Positions 17,748-26,765 of a stretch of DNA of 64,000 nucleotides are shown here, in pieces. The notes below the pieces were generated by a model, which was given only the letters and a program-made list of their open reading frames with translations, did no database searches and was not told where the DNA came from. Source of the stretch: Rufibacter glacialis (GTDB lineage Bacteria; Bacteroidota; Bacteroidia; Cytophagales; Hymenobacteraceae); contig NZ_VKKZ01000025.1 in the NCBI RefSeq assembly GCF_008271745.1, forward strand, positions 124,001 through 188,000. Direction: 5' to 3'. Within the stretch, counting starts at the first letter, position 1. Each line of letters starts with the position of its first letter. Both the position numbers and the translations under genes were made by a program.

Positions 17748-19187
17748 TTATTTTTCCCACCAAACTTTGGTGTTGATGTCATCTCCACCCATCATCGCCA
17801 CGGCTTGCTTGTAGTTCTCCCCGTTGTGGGTTTGCACCGAGGTAGGGTATCTGAAGCGGACTGGTACCACTTTGTTGTTCATCATGGCATTGGAGGTAGG
17901 AAGTACCGGAAACCCAGTCCGGCGATACTCAAACCATTGCTGATAATCCACGAAGAACAAAGCCAGGTACTTCTGCAGCATGATCTGCTCTAAGGTTCCC
18001 TTGTAAGCCGCGGCTGGGTTGGTAAAGTAGTCAGCGGGCATCACGGCTCCCCACTGCTCTATGGCGGCTTTCACTCCTTTTTCATACGCGGCTTTGGCAT
18101 CACCTGCCACCACTCCTTTCTGTGCAAGTTCCGCTTTGATAAATTCCACCTCCGCGTAAGGCATGATCACCGTGACCATTGGTGCGGTAACCAGGGCAAT
18201 GTTGAAGGTAGAAGGAATATAGTTGAATTGGGTATCACTTCCTTCATACCCGCCAGGTATACCCTTGTACCCTACCTGCGTTCTTCCGTCTTTTGAGGTG
18301 GCTTGGGTAAAAAACTTTGCCCGGCGCGGGTCATTCAGGGCATTCAGGTGGTCAATGAAGAAAGAAGAGGCAGCCCGGCCGGTTCTGAAATCCACGGCCC
18401 TTCCCCAGGGGGAAACCATGGGCGGAATACCTGATATCTGCAGAATGGCCGCATCTGCGTTGGAAGTAAAAATGGGATATTTTGCAGGGTTGTTGAGCAT
18501 CTCTGCCATTTTAGCACCAGCGTTCATCTCTTCTCTTTTTGATACCCGCAGCAGTAATCTCAGACGCAGGGAATTGCAGAACTTGCGCCATTTGTTAACA
18601 TCTTTCCGGTACAGGATATCATCACCGTAAACCATGGCTTTGGCAGGATCAAACTTGCCGTTAGCAGTTTCAAGGTCGGCCAGGATCTTGGCGTAAATTG
18701 CTTTCTGCGGATCAAAAGTAGGATACATGATGCCCTCATCCCCGCGGGTGGCCTCTACCATGGGTACGTCACCGAAGCTATCCGTGAGCAGGGAATATCC
18801 CCAGGCGTTCAAGGTAAGCGCGATGGCCTCATAATTGGGGTCATTCGCTTTTACTGCTGCGGCGTGCATTTCCTTGATGTTGGTTAACCAGCGGTAGTAG
18901 GTGTTCCAGGTGGAGCTACCGGCGTTCTCCGTCACGTCATAGCGGTGTATGCCGCCGGAAGCACTTGGAAACGGCAGGGCCACCTGCATGAGGTCAAAGG
19001 TGAAGTCATCGCTCCGGTTCGCGTTGAAGCTGCTCATCTCATAGATGATAGGGTTCAGCAACGTTCCCGGACTGATCAGCTCTATTCGGTTGGGGTCTGT
19101 GTTCACCTCCTCAAAATCATCGGTACAAGCGGTGGTGAAACAGCCAAGGGCAACAAGTAAAACAAGGGTTTTCTTTATGGATAACAT
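17748..19187 (-). CDS. SusD/RagB-like nutrient-binding lipoprotein
   Basis: The 479-residue product has a lipoprotein signal ending FTTAC with lipobox Cys at residue 21. The downstream DDFEEVNTDPNRI is the hallmark start of the SusD-like_2 group. It is an outer-membrane surface lipoprotein that caps the SusC channel and binds the nutrient. Tetratricopeptide-like helices make up the first half. It lies 93 bases downstream of the SusC gene and is followed by two phosphoesterase genes, suggesting the ligand contains phosphate esters. Confidence 0.92.
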   Translation of the reverse strand: MLSIKKTLVLLVALGCFTTACTDDFEEVNTDPNRIELISPGTLLNPIIYEMSSFNANRSDDFTFDLMQVALPFPSASGGIHRYDVTENAGSSTWNTYYRWLTNIKEMHAAAVKANDPNYEAIALTLNAWGYSLLTDSFGDVPMVEATRGDEGIMYPTFDPQKAIYAKILADLETANGKFDPAKAMVYGDDILYRKDVNKWRKFCNSLRLRLLLRVSKREEMNAGAKMAEMLNNPAKYPIFTSNADAAILQISGIPPMVSPWGRAVDFRTGRAASSFFIDHLNALNDPRRAKFFTQATSKDGRTQVGYKGIPGGYEGSDTQFNYIPSTFNIALVTAPMVTVIMPYAEVEFIKAELAQKGVVAGDAKAAYEKGVKAAIEQWGAVMPADYFTNPAAAYKGTLEQIMLQKYLALFFVDYQQWFEYRRTGFPVLPTSNAMMNNKVVPVRFRYPTSVQTHNGENYKQAVAMMGGDDINTKVWWEK

Positions 19188-19280
19188 GATTCTTAATTCT
19201 TTGGGTGGAGTGCCGGCAGACGAAGGAGGCCTGCCGGCAGTTGTGACACGTAGAGGGAGAATGGATATTCTGTGGGATGC

Positions 19281-22200
19281 TTAGAATTTAAGAGTCACGT
19301 TCATGCCCATGGTTCTGGTAGAAGGCATCTGGCCCATTTCAATACCAGGCATGATGTTGTTCCCGTTCAGGGCAGCCGTTTCCGGATCAAACATGGGGAA
19401 GTTGGTCAGCATGGCCAGATCACGACCATAGAGGGCAATGCTGGCGCCGTTGAAGAATTTGGCCCTAGCCAGAAGCGCAGGCGGAAGGTTGTATTCCAGG
19501 CGGACTTCTCTCAGTTTCAGGTAAGAAGCATCAAAGGAGTTGGATTCCACGTTCGCGCGGCGGTAGTATCTTCCATAATAATCAGCAGGATTCACTTTCT
19601 TGGTATTCTGGGTGTAGGTACCATCCCCGTTCAACACCACCCCGTCGCCAATGATAAAGCCGTCTTCCCGTCCCATCAGGGTGTGCTCTAATTTCCCTTG
19701 CTCAGACATTTTGTGGTGGGTCTGGGAGTAGATGATGCCTCCGTAAGAACCATCCAGCAGGAAACTGAACCTGAAATTCTTGTAAGAGAACTCATTCAGG
19801 AAACCGCCTTTCCAGTCGGCGTAGGCGTTCCCAATGTATTGTACCTCTGCCGGGTACGCGGGCAAACCGCTGTTGTCATACACAATCTCCCCTTCTGGGC
19901 TTCTCACAAACCCGAAGCCGTAGATGTCACCGGTGGTTCCACCCACTTTGGCAATGATAGAGGCCTGACCACCTACGCCCAATACCTGCTGATCATCCAT
20001 CCCATCAGCTAATTTCAGCACCTTGTTGCTGTTTTTAGACCAGGTAACGGTAGATCTCCATTTGAAATCTGCAAAATCAATGGGCTTGGCGTTCAACACC
20101 AACTCTACCCCTTGGTTTCTTACTTTACCCGCGTTCAAGACTGCTCTGGAATAGCCGGTGGTAGGGTCTACCGGAATCTCCAGGATCTGGTTCTTGGTGT
20201 AGTTCCGGTACACGGTTGCATCTACCCCAATCCTGCCCTTGAAGAGCATAAATTCCATACCTGCCTCATAGCTGGTGGTGATCTCGGGCTTGAAGTCTAT
20301 GTTGTGGAGCGTGGTAGGAACCGAGCCCGAGCCTGCAAAATCGCTTTGCCCGTAGTATTTCCTGGTTCTGTAAGGATCGGTGTCACTCCCCACCTGCGCG
20401 GCAGAAAGTCTGAGCTTGGCAAAAGAGATAGCGGTAGGCAGCCTGAACAGATCGCTTAAGATAAAGCTGGAGCTGATAGACGGGTAGAAGAAGGAGCTGT
20501 TCTGCAACGGCAACGTACTAGACCAGTCATTACGGGCGGTAAGATCCACAAAGATCTTGTCTTCATAAGAGAAGGCTGCCAGCGCATACAAACTGTTGAC
20601 TTTTCTGTTTCTGTGCCGCGTGGTCATCATGGCGTTGCCCACCCCATTAGACAGTTTGTACACTGCCGGAATCACCAATCCATCCACTACCCCATCGGTA
20701 GCCCGGAATCTCTGGTTTCTCAGGTTCCCCCCCACCGAAGTCCTTAAATCAATCTTGCTTCCTAACTTCTCCCTGTAAGTAAGCAAGGCGTCTGTGTTGA
20801 TCTCATAATCAAAGATGTTCTGCTCCTTGTAGTACCCGTATGGGAAGTTGGCCGTGTTGAAAGGCCGCCGCATGGCCCGGTCTTCTGAGGTTAAATCAAT
20901 TCCGGAACGCACCATTAGGTCTAACTTGGGAGAAAACTCGTAGGTAGCGGCCATGTTACCCACCATTGAATAGTTATTCAGGGAGTTGGTCATCTCGTAG
21001 GCAATCACATACGGGTTGTCTATGAATGAACTGAACGGGTGGATTTGCTGAAGTTGTTCTTGCCCGGCTTTCCACCGGGGCTTGTACCAGGCCAGGTCTA
21101 CATTGGGATTCTGGAAGATCATGAAGTAGGCAATAGACTGGTTACTGTAGCCAGTGCCCGGCAGGTTATCGCTCTTCTTGTTGGTGAAGTTAACTTTAGA
21201 GGAAAGCTTTAATCTCTTGGAGATGTTTTGGTTAACGCTCAAAGCGGCTGTCAGGCGCTCAAACCCTGTATTAGGCATGATCCACTCGTTTTTAGAATGG
21301 GTAAGGGAAGCTCTCACTGAACCATTCTCGCCTCCGCCTTCCAGGGCCACGTTATTGGTAAGGGTATAGCCGGTTCTGAAAAAGCCCTTGATGTTGTCTT
21401 TGTATGGCCTCCAAAGCTGCCGTTCAGCCGACTGCCCTTCCAGCGTTGGGTCATACTGGTAAAAAGATTGGCCATCAAACCTAGGCCCGAAGGCGCTGCT
21501 CGTTCCTCCCGTATTGGCTCCGTCTGCAGACGCCCCATACGAGTAATAGGGTTGCCCTGCCGCGTTAAAGGATTTACCGGTTCCCTGGCCATATTCATAC
21601 TGGTAATCAGGCCATTTCAGAACATCGTTGAAACTGAGGTTGGTATTCACGGTCACGCCAATTCCTCTGTCTTTCCGGGCACCGGATTTGGTGGTGATAA
21701 TCAGGGCCCCGTTGGCCGCGCGGCTTCCGTAAAGGGCGGCGGCGCTTGGGCCTTTGAGTACGGTTATGCTTTCAATATCATTGGGGTTGATGTCGGCAAT
21801 GCCATTCCCGAAGTCAACGGGGATATCATTCCCGGAACCGGCTCCATAGGCGTTGTCTACCCCGGAGCTGGTCATTTCACTGCTCATTGGTACCCCGTCC
21901 AATACAATCAGAGCATTGTTACCGCCCGGATTAAGCGAGTTATCCCCTCTCAGGCTGATCCTGGTGGAATTCACGGGTCCAGAACCCGGAGAAACCAGGT
22001 TCAAACCGGCTACTTTCCCAGATAAGGCCTGCGCGAAGTTATTGGGCATGGCATCTGTCAAGGCTTCGCTGTTGATGGTTTGGGTGGCGTACCCCAGCGC
22101 TTTCTGCTCTCTTTTGATACCAAGGGCCGTCACCACTACCTCAGAAAGCTGCTGGCTGTCTTGCACCAAAGTCACGGCTACGTTTGACTCCTGCTGGGCG

Positions 22201-22586
22201 AAGGTTTTTTTAAGGGAGGTGTAGCCCACAAAAGAGAAAATCACTTCCGCCCCTTTAGGTACTTGAATGGAGAAAGTCCCGTCACTGTTGGTAGCACCCA
22301 GGGCAGTTCCGTTAGACGTGATCACCACGCCTGGCATCACGCCCATCTCCGCGGAGGTCACGGTACCCGTAATCTTTACTCTTTCGCTTTCCTGGGTTCG
22401 TTCGTTTGCCGTGGATGGGGTCATGGGCAACATCTTGCCTGTTTCTTTCATCCCATCGTGGCTGGCTAAGACCTGCGCTTCGGCCATTGGCCCCAGCGTC
22501 AACAATGAAATTCCCAGAAGCATCTTTCTGGGGAAATGGATTAACCTCTTCTTAGCGGGAGGCAGTAAAGGTGTTCTCATAGTCAT
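19281..22586 (-). CDS. SusC/RagA-like TonB-linked outer-membrane transporter
   Basis: The 1101-residue product is a TonB-dependent transporter. A signal peptide (KMLLGISLLTLGPMAEAQ) is followed by a carboxypeptidase-regulatory-like domain (about 70-150). The plug begins near VVVTALGIKREQKALGYA, with the SusC-typical LIVLDGVPM and SITVLKGPSAAALYGSRAANG region. The 22-stranded barrel ends in NVTLKF with a terminal Phe. It forms the channel for the SusD partner encoded just downstream. A perfect TAnnTTTG octamer at 22748-22755 (minus) may be its promoter, giving a long leader of about 160 bases. A second start (MRTPLL) at 22580 is equally possible. Confidence 0.93.
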   Translation of the reverse strand: MTMRTPLLPPAKKRLIHFPRKMLLGISLLTLGPMAEAQVLASHDGMKETGKMLPMTPSTANERTQESERVKITGTVTSAEMGVMPGVVITSNGTALGATNSDGTFSIQVPKGAEVIFSFVGYTSLKKTFAQQESNVAVTLVQDSQQLSEVVVTALGIKREQKALGYATQTINSEALTDAMPNNFAQALSGKVAGLNLVSPGSGPVNSTRISLRGDNSLNPGGNNALIVLDGVPMSSEMTSSGVDNAYGAGSGNDIPVDFGNGIADINPNDIESITVLKGPSAAALYGSRAANGALIITTKSGARKDRGIGVTVNTNLSFNDVLKWPDYQYEYGQGTGKSFNAAGQPYYSYGASADGANTGGTSSAFGPRFDGQSFYQYDPTLEGQSAERQLWRPYKDNIKGFFRTGYTLTNNVALEGGGENGSVRASLTHSKNEWIMPNTGFERLTAALSVNQNISKRLKLSSKVNFTNKKSDNLPGTGYSNQSIAYFMIFQNPNVDLAWYKPRWKAGQEQLQQIHPFSSFIDNPYVIAYEMTNSLNNYSMVGNMAATYEFSPKLDLMVRSGIDLTSEDRAMRRPFNTANFPYGYYKEQNIFDYEINTDALLTYREKLGSKIDLRTSVGGNLRNQRFRATDGVVDGLVIPAVYKLSNGVGNAMMTTRHRNRKVNSLYALAAFSYEDKIFVDLTARNDWSSTLPLQNSSFFYPSISSSFILSDLFRLPTAISFAKLRLSAAQVGSDTDPYRTRKYYGQSDFAGSGSVPTTLHNIDFKPEITTSYEAGMEFMLFKGRIGVDATVYRNYTKNQILEIPVDPTTGYSRAVLNAGKVRNQGVELVLNAKPIDFADFKWRSTVTWSKNSNKVLKLADGMDDQQVLGVGGQASIIAKVGGTTGDIYGFGFVRSPEGEIVYDNSGLPAYPAEVQYIGNAYADWKGGFLNEFSYKNFRFSFLLDGSYGGIIYSQTHHKMSEQGKLEHTLMGREDGFIIGDGVVLNGDGTYTQNTKKVNPADYYGRYYRRANVESNSFDASYLKLREVRLEYNLPPALLARAKFFNGASIALYGRDLAMLTNFPMFDPETAALNGNNIMPGIEMGQMPSTRTMGMNVTLKF

Positions 22587-22841
22587 GGTTTCTGTGTAGG
22601 ATGTAGTGCAGTAGAAGTTCGCGCGGGAATGGGATTCCCGCTGAAGTGGACGGCGTGCGTAAAGCGATTTGTCAAGGCGTTTTCACCTTTTTGCCCTGAG
22701 GTTGGGTACTCTTGCGTCAACATGTCTTGAACAAAGTTTTTGCTGTACAAAAGTACCTTGCTTGTTCCTGAGACGGGGCAGACAAGGCGTTACCTTATCA
22801 TCAACCTTTCGTTACCGCATTGTTTTGTGGAGCACGAAATG

Positions 22842-22891
22842 GCTTTCTGATTTCAGCCTATTTCCCAGAAAAAAGGCTGAAATCAGAAAGC
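22842..22891. repeat. 18-bp perfect inverted repeat
   Basis: GCTTTCTGATTTCAGCCT (22842-22859) is exactly complementary to 22874-22891 around a 14-base loop. There is no T-tract on either side, so it does not look like a terminator. It lies about 250 bases upstream of the SusC start. Confidence 0.7.
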
Positions 22892-23137
22892 TGCGGCGTG
22901 AGTTCCTTAGAGGAGGAGCTTCCCTGCAGGAAAACCTAGCCTACTATTTACAAGCCCCCTTTGACGAGTAGGGCTGATTCATTCACCTCCAACTATGGTT
23001 CAAGTTTTCAACTTAGACCTAAACTTTTTGGAAGGTTGAAACTTCCGGGAGGCAAATGCTACCAATCAGGTTCTGGAGACGCCACCAAACAAGTATCTTC
23101 CAGAATGACAAAACCCTGCCTTTGAAATGGCAGGGAG

Positions 23138-23275
23138 ATGACAATGCAGTTGAAAGAAGCAATAGCAGTTGCTAATGGGTTTATTGAAAAAAATCTCGGG
23201 ATACTTGATCAGCAGGAGCAATACTGCTCCTATAAAGGGGACGCAAGGCGTTTAACATGTTTTGCGAAGAACTAA
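23138..23275 (+). CDS. possible small protein
   Basis: A 45-codon frame encodes a polar, partly amphipathic peptide (MTMQLKEAIAVANGF then IEKNLGILDQQEQYCSYKGD, ending FAKN). Composition is protein-like, with no runs or rare-codon clusters, and it starts 2 bases after a 7-bp hairpin at 23114-23135. No family is recognised and there is no comparison to confirm it, so it may be fortuitous. Confidence 0.3.
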   Translation: MTMQLKEAIAVANGFIEKNLGILDQQEQYCSYKGDARRLTCFAKN

Positions 23276-23368
23276 CAACTTAAAACTGAAGCAGGGAGAA
23301 TCCTCCTATCTAAAACAAAGGCCTTTTCTAAAAAAGGGGCTAAAAACAGAATCTACCTAAAAAGCGAA

Positions 23369-23397
23369 TGCCCCGCCACCTTCACAGGGGCGGGGCA
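23369..23397 (-). terminator. ilv operon terminator
   Basis: TGCCCCGCC (23369-23377) pairs with GGCGGGGCA (23389-23397). On the minus strand the hairpin is followed within a few bases by CTTTTTAGG. It lies about 47 bases past the ilvA stop codon. Confidence 0.8.
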
Positions 23398-23443
23398 CTC
23401 AACTTGGACAAACAAAACGAACTATAAACTAATTAAAAAGCCT

Positions 23444-24727
23444 CTACACAAACAGGTTTAGGAAGTCTTGCCGGCCATTGAGGTACTCAAAGGCGAAGCC
23501 TTCCTCCAACATGCGGGCTTTGATGGTCTCCACATCATGCGGGCGCTTCACCTCTACCCCAATAAAGACCGGCCCCTTTTCCTTGTTGTTTTTCTTGATG
23601 TACTGGAAATGGATAATGTCATCTTCGGGGTGCAGCACCCGGTTCACGAAGGTGCGTAAGGCCCCAGGCTTCTGGTTGAACGTCACCATGAAATAGTGCT
23701 TGAGGCCCTGGTGCTGCAGGGCGCGCTCCTTGATATCTTCCATGCGGGTGATATCATTGTTGCTGCCGCTGATGATGCACACCACGTTTTTGCCTTTGAT
23801 CTCCTGGGCAAAGCCCTTCAACGCCGAGATGGACAACGTGCCCGCCGGTTCCAGCACCACGCCTTCCTCGTTGTACATCTTCAGGATGTCTTCACAGACC
23901 TGGCCTTCGGGCACCAGCACAATGTCATTCAGCAGCTCGCGGCAGATCTCAAAGTTCAGGACGCCCGGGCATTTCACCGCGGCCCCGTCTACAAAAGAAT
24001 CAATGGTTTTGAGGGTTTGGCGCTGGTTCGCCTTGATGGAGTTGAACATAGACGGCGCCCCCAAAGGCTGCACGCCGATGAGTTTGGTCTGTGGGCTCAA
24101 TTGCTTGAACACGCTGGAAACGCCAGAGGCCAGTCCGCCGCCGCCTATGGGCATGAACAGGTAATCAATGGCAAAATCCGCGTCTTTGAACACCTCCAAC
24201 CCCACGGTGGCCTGGCCTTCAATCACCGCCAGGTCATCAAAGGGAGCAATGAAGGTACTGCCGCGACCGTCGCAGAAATCTTTGGCTGCCGCAAAGGTGT
24301 CATCATACGTGGCCCCAGTGAGCACCACCTCTACCCATTCCTTCCCAAACAGGCGCACTTTGTTCACCTTCTGGGCCGGGGTTTGGGCAGGCATAAAGAT
24401 GTATCCTTTGATCCCGAGGAGCTGGCAGGCATAGGCCACGCCTTGCGCATGGTTTCCGGCACTGGAGCAGACAATCTCCCGGCCGCTTTCTTCTTTGGTA
24501 AGGGAGGAAAGCTTGTGGTACGCACCCCTGATCTTGTAAGAACGCACCACCTGCAGGTCTTCCCGCTTGAGGTGAACCTCGGCCCCGTAGGTCTGCGACA
24601 GCCACATGTTCTTCATCAAGGGCGTCTTGTAAATCACTCCTTTGAGGATGTTGGCCGCCTTCTCTACGTTCCCCAGGGCAACCACGGTTTCTAAGGAAGC
24701 TGTCTCTTTCTGCATGATGTCAACCAT
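23444..24727 (-). CDS. ilvA: threonine ammonia-lyase
   Basis: The 427-residue PLP enzyme deaminates threonine to 2-oxobutanoate, the entry to isoleucine synthesis. The PLP lysine is in VRSYKIRGAYHK, the substrate loop is SSAGNHAQGVAYA, and the phosphate-binding glycine loop is PIGGGGLASG. A single ACT-like regulatory domain occupies about residues 335-427 (HYFMVTFNQKPGALRTF), the short form typical of Bacteroidota, compared with two domains in E. coli. The start may be 24727 or the ATG four codons later at 24715. It is the last gene of the ilv block, 90 bases after ilvC. Confidence 0.92.
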   Translation of the reverse strand: MVDIMQKETASLETVVALGNVEKAANILKGVIYKTPLMKNMWLSQTYGAEVHLKREDLQVVRSYKIRGAYHKLSSLTKEESGREIVCSSAGNHAQGVAYACQLLGIKGYIFMPAQTPAQKVNKVRLFGKEWVEVVLTGATYDDTFAAAKDFCDGRGSTFIAPFDDLAVIEGQATVGLEVFKDADFAIDYLFMPIGGGGLASGVSSVFKQLSPQTKLIGVQPLGAPSMFNSIKANQRQTLKTIDSFVDGAAVKCPGVLNFEICRELLNDIVLVPEGQVCEDILKMYNEEGVVLEPAGTLSISALKGFAQEIKGKNVVCIISGSNNDITRMEDIKERALQHQGLKHYFMVTFNQKPGALRTFVNRVLHPEDDIIHFQYIKKNNKEKGPVFIGVEVKRPHDVETIKARMLEEGFAFEYLNGRQDFLNLFV

Positions 24728-24817
24728 TAATCTATAAACCCGCCCAGAGAAGCCCGAAGGTTCTTCCAGGCGGGGTATTTCCGGCCTGTTTTCAGAGAAA
24801 CAGGCCCGAAAAGCAAT

Positions 24818-25858
24818 CTATTTAGAGCGCAGTTTTCTTACTACCGCGCCGGTCTGCCATAATTCTGACTCACGTACTTCTTTCAGTTCGGCTTCCAGCT
24901 CCTGGCGGTAGCCGGGGGTAGAACCACGCTGAATGGTACGGGCCGCTTCTTTACCAGAGGCCACGCTGTCATACAGGTCGTTCAGTACCGGAAGCGTGGC
25001 CTCACGGAACTTGCCTTTCCAGTCCAGGGCGCCCCGCTGGGCGGTTACGGAGCAGTTGCTGAACATCCAGTCCATGCCGTTCTCGCCTACCAAAGGCACT
25101 AGGCTCTGAGTCAGTTCTTCCACGGTCTCGTTGAACGCCTCAGACGGAGAGTGGCCGCGCTGACGCAACACCTGATATTGGGCCTCAATGATTCCGGCCA
25201 AAGCCCCCATCAACACGCCGCGCTCCCCGGTCAGGTCAGAGTACACTTCTTTTTTGAAATCGGTCTCAAACAGGTAGCCGGAACCTACGCCAATGCCCAT
25301 GGCAATGGCTTTCTCGTAGGCCTTGCCCGTGGCATCCTGGAATACTGCGAAGGAAGAGTTCAGTCCACCGCCTTCTAAGAACAGACGACGCAGGCTGGTG
25401 CCGCTGCCTTTAGGGGCCACCAAGATCACATCCACATCGGCTGGGGGCACAATCTGGGTTTGCTCTTTGAACGTGATCCCGAACCCGTGCGAGAAGTACA
25501 GCGTTTTACCGGCGGTCAGTCTTTCTTTCAGGGTAGGCCACACGGCAATCTGGCCGGCGTCTGACAACAGGTTGCAGATGATGGTTCCGCGCTCAGCGGC
25601 TTCCTCAATGGAGAAAAGGGTTTCTCCTTCCACAAAGCCGTCTTGCTTGGCTCTTTCAAACGAGGGGGAATCTTTACGCTGGCCAACAATCACGTTGAAG
25701 CCATTGTCGCGCATGTTCAGTGCCTGGCCTGGGCCTTGCACGCCGTAGCCGATCACGGCTATAACTTCGTCCTTCAGGGTTTCCTGGGCTTTCGCCAACG
25801 GATATTCTTCGCGGGTTACCACGGTTTCTTCTACACCGCCGAAATTGATCTTTGCCAT
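24818..25858 (-). CDS. ilvC: ketol-acid reductoisomerase
   Basis: The 346-residue product converts acetohydroxy acids to dihydroxy acids with NADPH in valine and isoleucine synthesis. The Rossmann motif is IGYGVQGPGQALNMRDNG. The metal and substrate ligands fall in VYSDLTGERGVLMG and in the C-terminal knotted helical domain. This is the single-domain class I form. The GxGxxG region diverges from the usual GYGSQGHAHA. It lies 276 bases downstream of ilvN with repeats in between and so may have its own promoter. Confidence 0.93.
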   Translation of the reverse strand: MAKINFGGVEETVVTREEYPLAKAQETLKDEVIAVIGYGVQGPGQALNMRDNGFNVIVGQRKDSPSFERAKQDGFVEGETLFSIEEAAERGTIICNLLSDAGQIAVWPTLKERLTAGKTLYFSHGFGITFKEQTQIVPPADVDVILVAPKGSGTSLRRLFLEGGGLNSSFAVFQDATGKAYEKAIAMGIGVGSGYLFETDFKKEVYSDLTGERGVLMGALAGIIEAQYQVLRQRGHSPSEAFNETVEELTQSLVPLVGENGMDWMFSNCSVTAQRGALDWKGKFREATLPVLNDLYDSVASGKEAARTIQRGSTPGYRQELEAELKEVRESELWQTGAVVRKLRSK

Positions 25859-26134
25859 TTTACTTTTTGTTAATATGGGTTGTTAGTTAATTTTCTGATG
25901 TTCTGTTTTTGGAGCTTATTTTGAAAACAAGCCCCAAAACAATAGTTGTTTTCTTCTCCTTCCTTATTCGCTGGCTAAAGTTTGCAACTCGTCAGGGAGA
26001 AGACCTCGCAGCGTCCAGAGGACCTGCGAGCGTCTGAAAGCTTTTCCCCTTAGTTCCCGGTGAGTCTTTAGACTCGCGCCAGAGGAAAGCCATGTTTCAA
26101 GGCTCCTTTTCAAAAAAACAGCCTTGAAACACCG
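25859..26134. repeat. repeat-containing gap between ilvN and ilvC
   Basis: This gap holds no gene. It contains a copy of the dispersed repeat near 25911-25940, an imperfect hairpin of the ACCTCGCAG / CTGCGAG type at 26003-26030, the element GAGTCTTTAGACTCGCGCC at 26062-26080, and another dispersed repeat copy at 26101-26130. A sequence close to 26062-26080 recurs at 30636-30653. Confidence 0.6.
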
Positions 26135-26743
26135 TTACATAGTGAACACCTTTTCCCTACTATTCAGGTACTCGTTCTCCACTACCTCGTGGCCTGGCTC
26201 AGTGCGCTCAAACTCGCGCAGTTTGCGGTTGAAACCGTCGCTGTCTTTGATGATGGCGATGCGGGCGCTGCGCACGAATTCAATGAGGCCGTAAGGTTGC
26301 AGGATCTTGATCAGGTTGTCGGTTTCCTCGCGGTGGCCGGTGGTCTCAAACACGGTGTAATCTTTCCGGATCACCACCGCCCGGGCGCCGTTCTCGCGCA
26401 GCAGGCGCTCTACCTTCACCTTCTCAGCGATCACATCAGTTGGCACTTTGTAGAGGGCCATCTCCTGCCAGATCACGTCTTCGTTGGTGTTGTAGTAGAC
26501 CTTTAGCACCTCTACCTGCTTCTCAATCTGGCGGGCAATCTTGCTCACCACCTCCTCGGTCTCGTTGATCACGATGTTGAAGCGGTGGATGCCCTCAATC
26601 TCAGAGGGCGAGGTGTTGAGGCTGTCAATGTTGATTTTGCGGCGGGAAAAAATCATGGCGATCCGGTTGAGCAACCCTATGTGGTTCTCAGTGTACACCG
26701 TGATGTTGTGTTCTTCCCGTGCTATGGGCGCTTGCTCAGGCAT
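26135..26743 (-). CDS. ilvN: acetolactate synthase small (regulatory) subunit
   Basis: The 202-residue product is the regulatory subunit of acetohydroxyacid synthase. An N-terminal ACT domain (about 14-90; NHIGLLNRIAMIFSRRKINID) binds valine, and the C-terminal ALS_ss domain follows. It activates the catalytic subunit and confers end-product inhibition. It begins 22 bases after the ilvB stop. At 202 residues it is longer than the enteric subunits, matching the IlvH-like form found in Bacteroidota. Confidence 0.92.
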   Translation of the reverse strand: MPEQAPIAREEHNITVYTENHIGLLNRIAMIFSRRKINIDSLNTSPSEIEGIHRFNIVINETEEVVSKIARQIEKQVEVLKVYYNTNEDVIWQEMALYKVPTDVIAEKVKVERLLRENGARAVVIRKDYTVFETTGHREETDNLIKILQPYGLIEFVRSARIAIIKDSDGFNRKLREFERTEPGHEVVENEYLNSREKVFTM

Positions 26744-26765
26744 ATTCTTGATTTGTTAGGCACCG

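Larger units (their letters stand above)
22587..23368. other. long intergenic region upstream of susC-like gene
   Basis: The region separates the divergent-facing ends of the Sus locus and the ilv operon. It contains an 18-bp perfect inverted repeat (22842-22891), a -7-like TACTTTTG on the minus strand (22748-22755), a 7-bp hairpin (23114-23135), one possible 45-codon gene (23138-23275) and a copy of the dispersed repeat (about 23319-23347). The 100-codon open frame at 22669 on the plus strand has no coding character. Confidence 0.4.

Noticed and set aside
22669-22971. 100-codon open frame upstream of the susC-like gene
   Set aside because: The composition is arbitrary, with Cys, Arg and Leu runs, and it spans the inverted repeat and the likely promoter.
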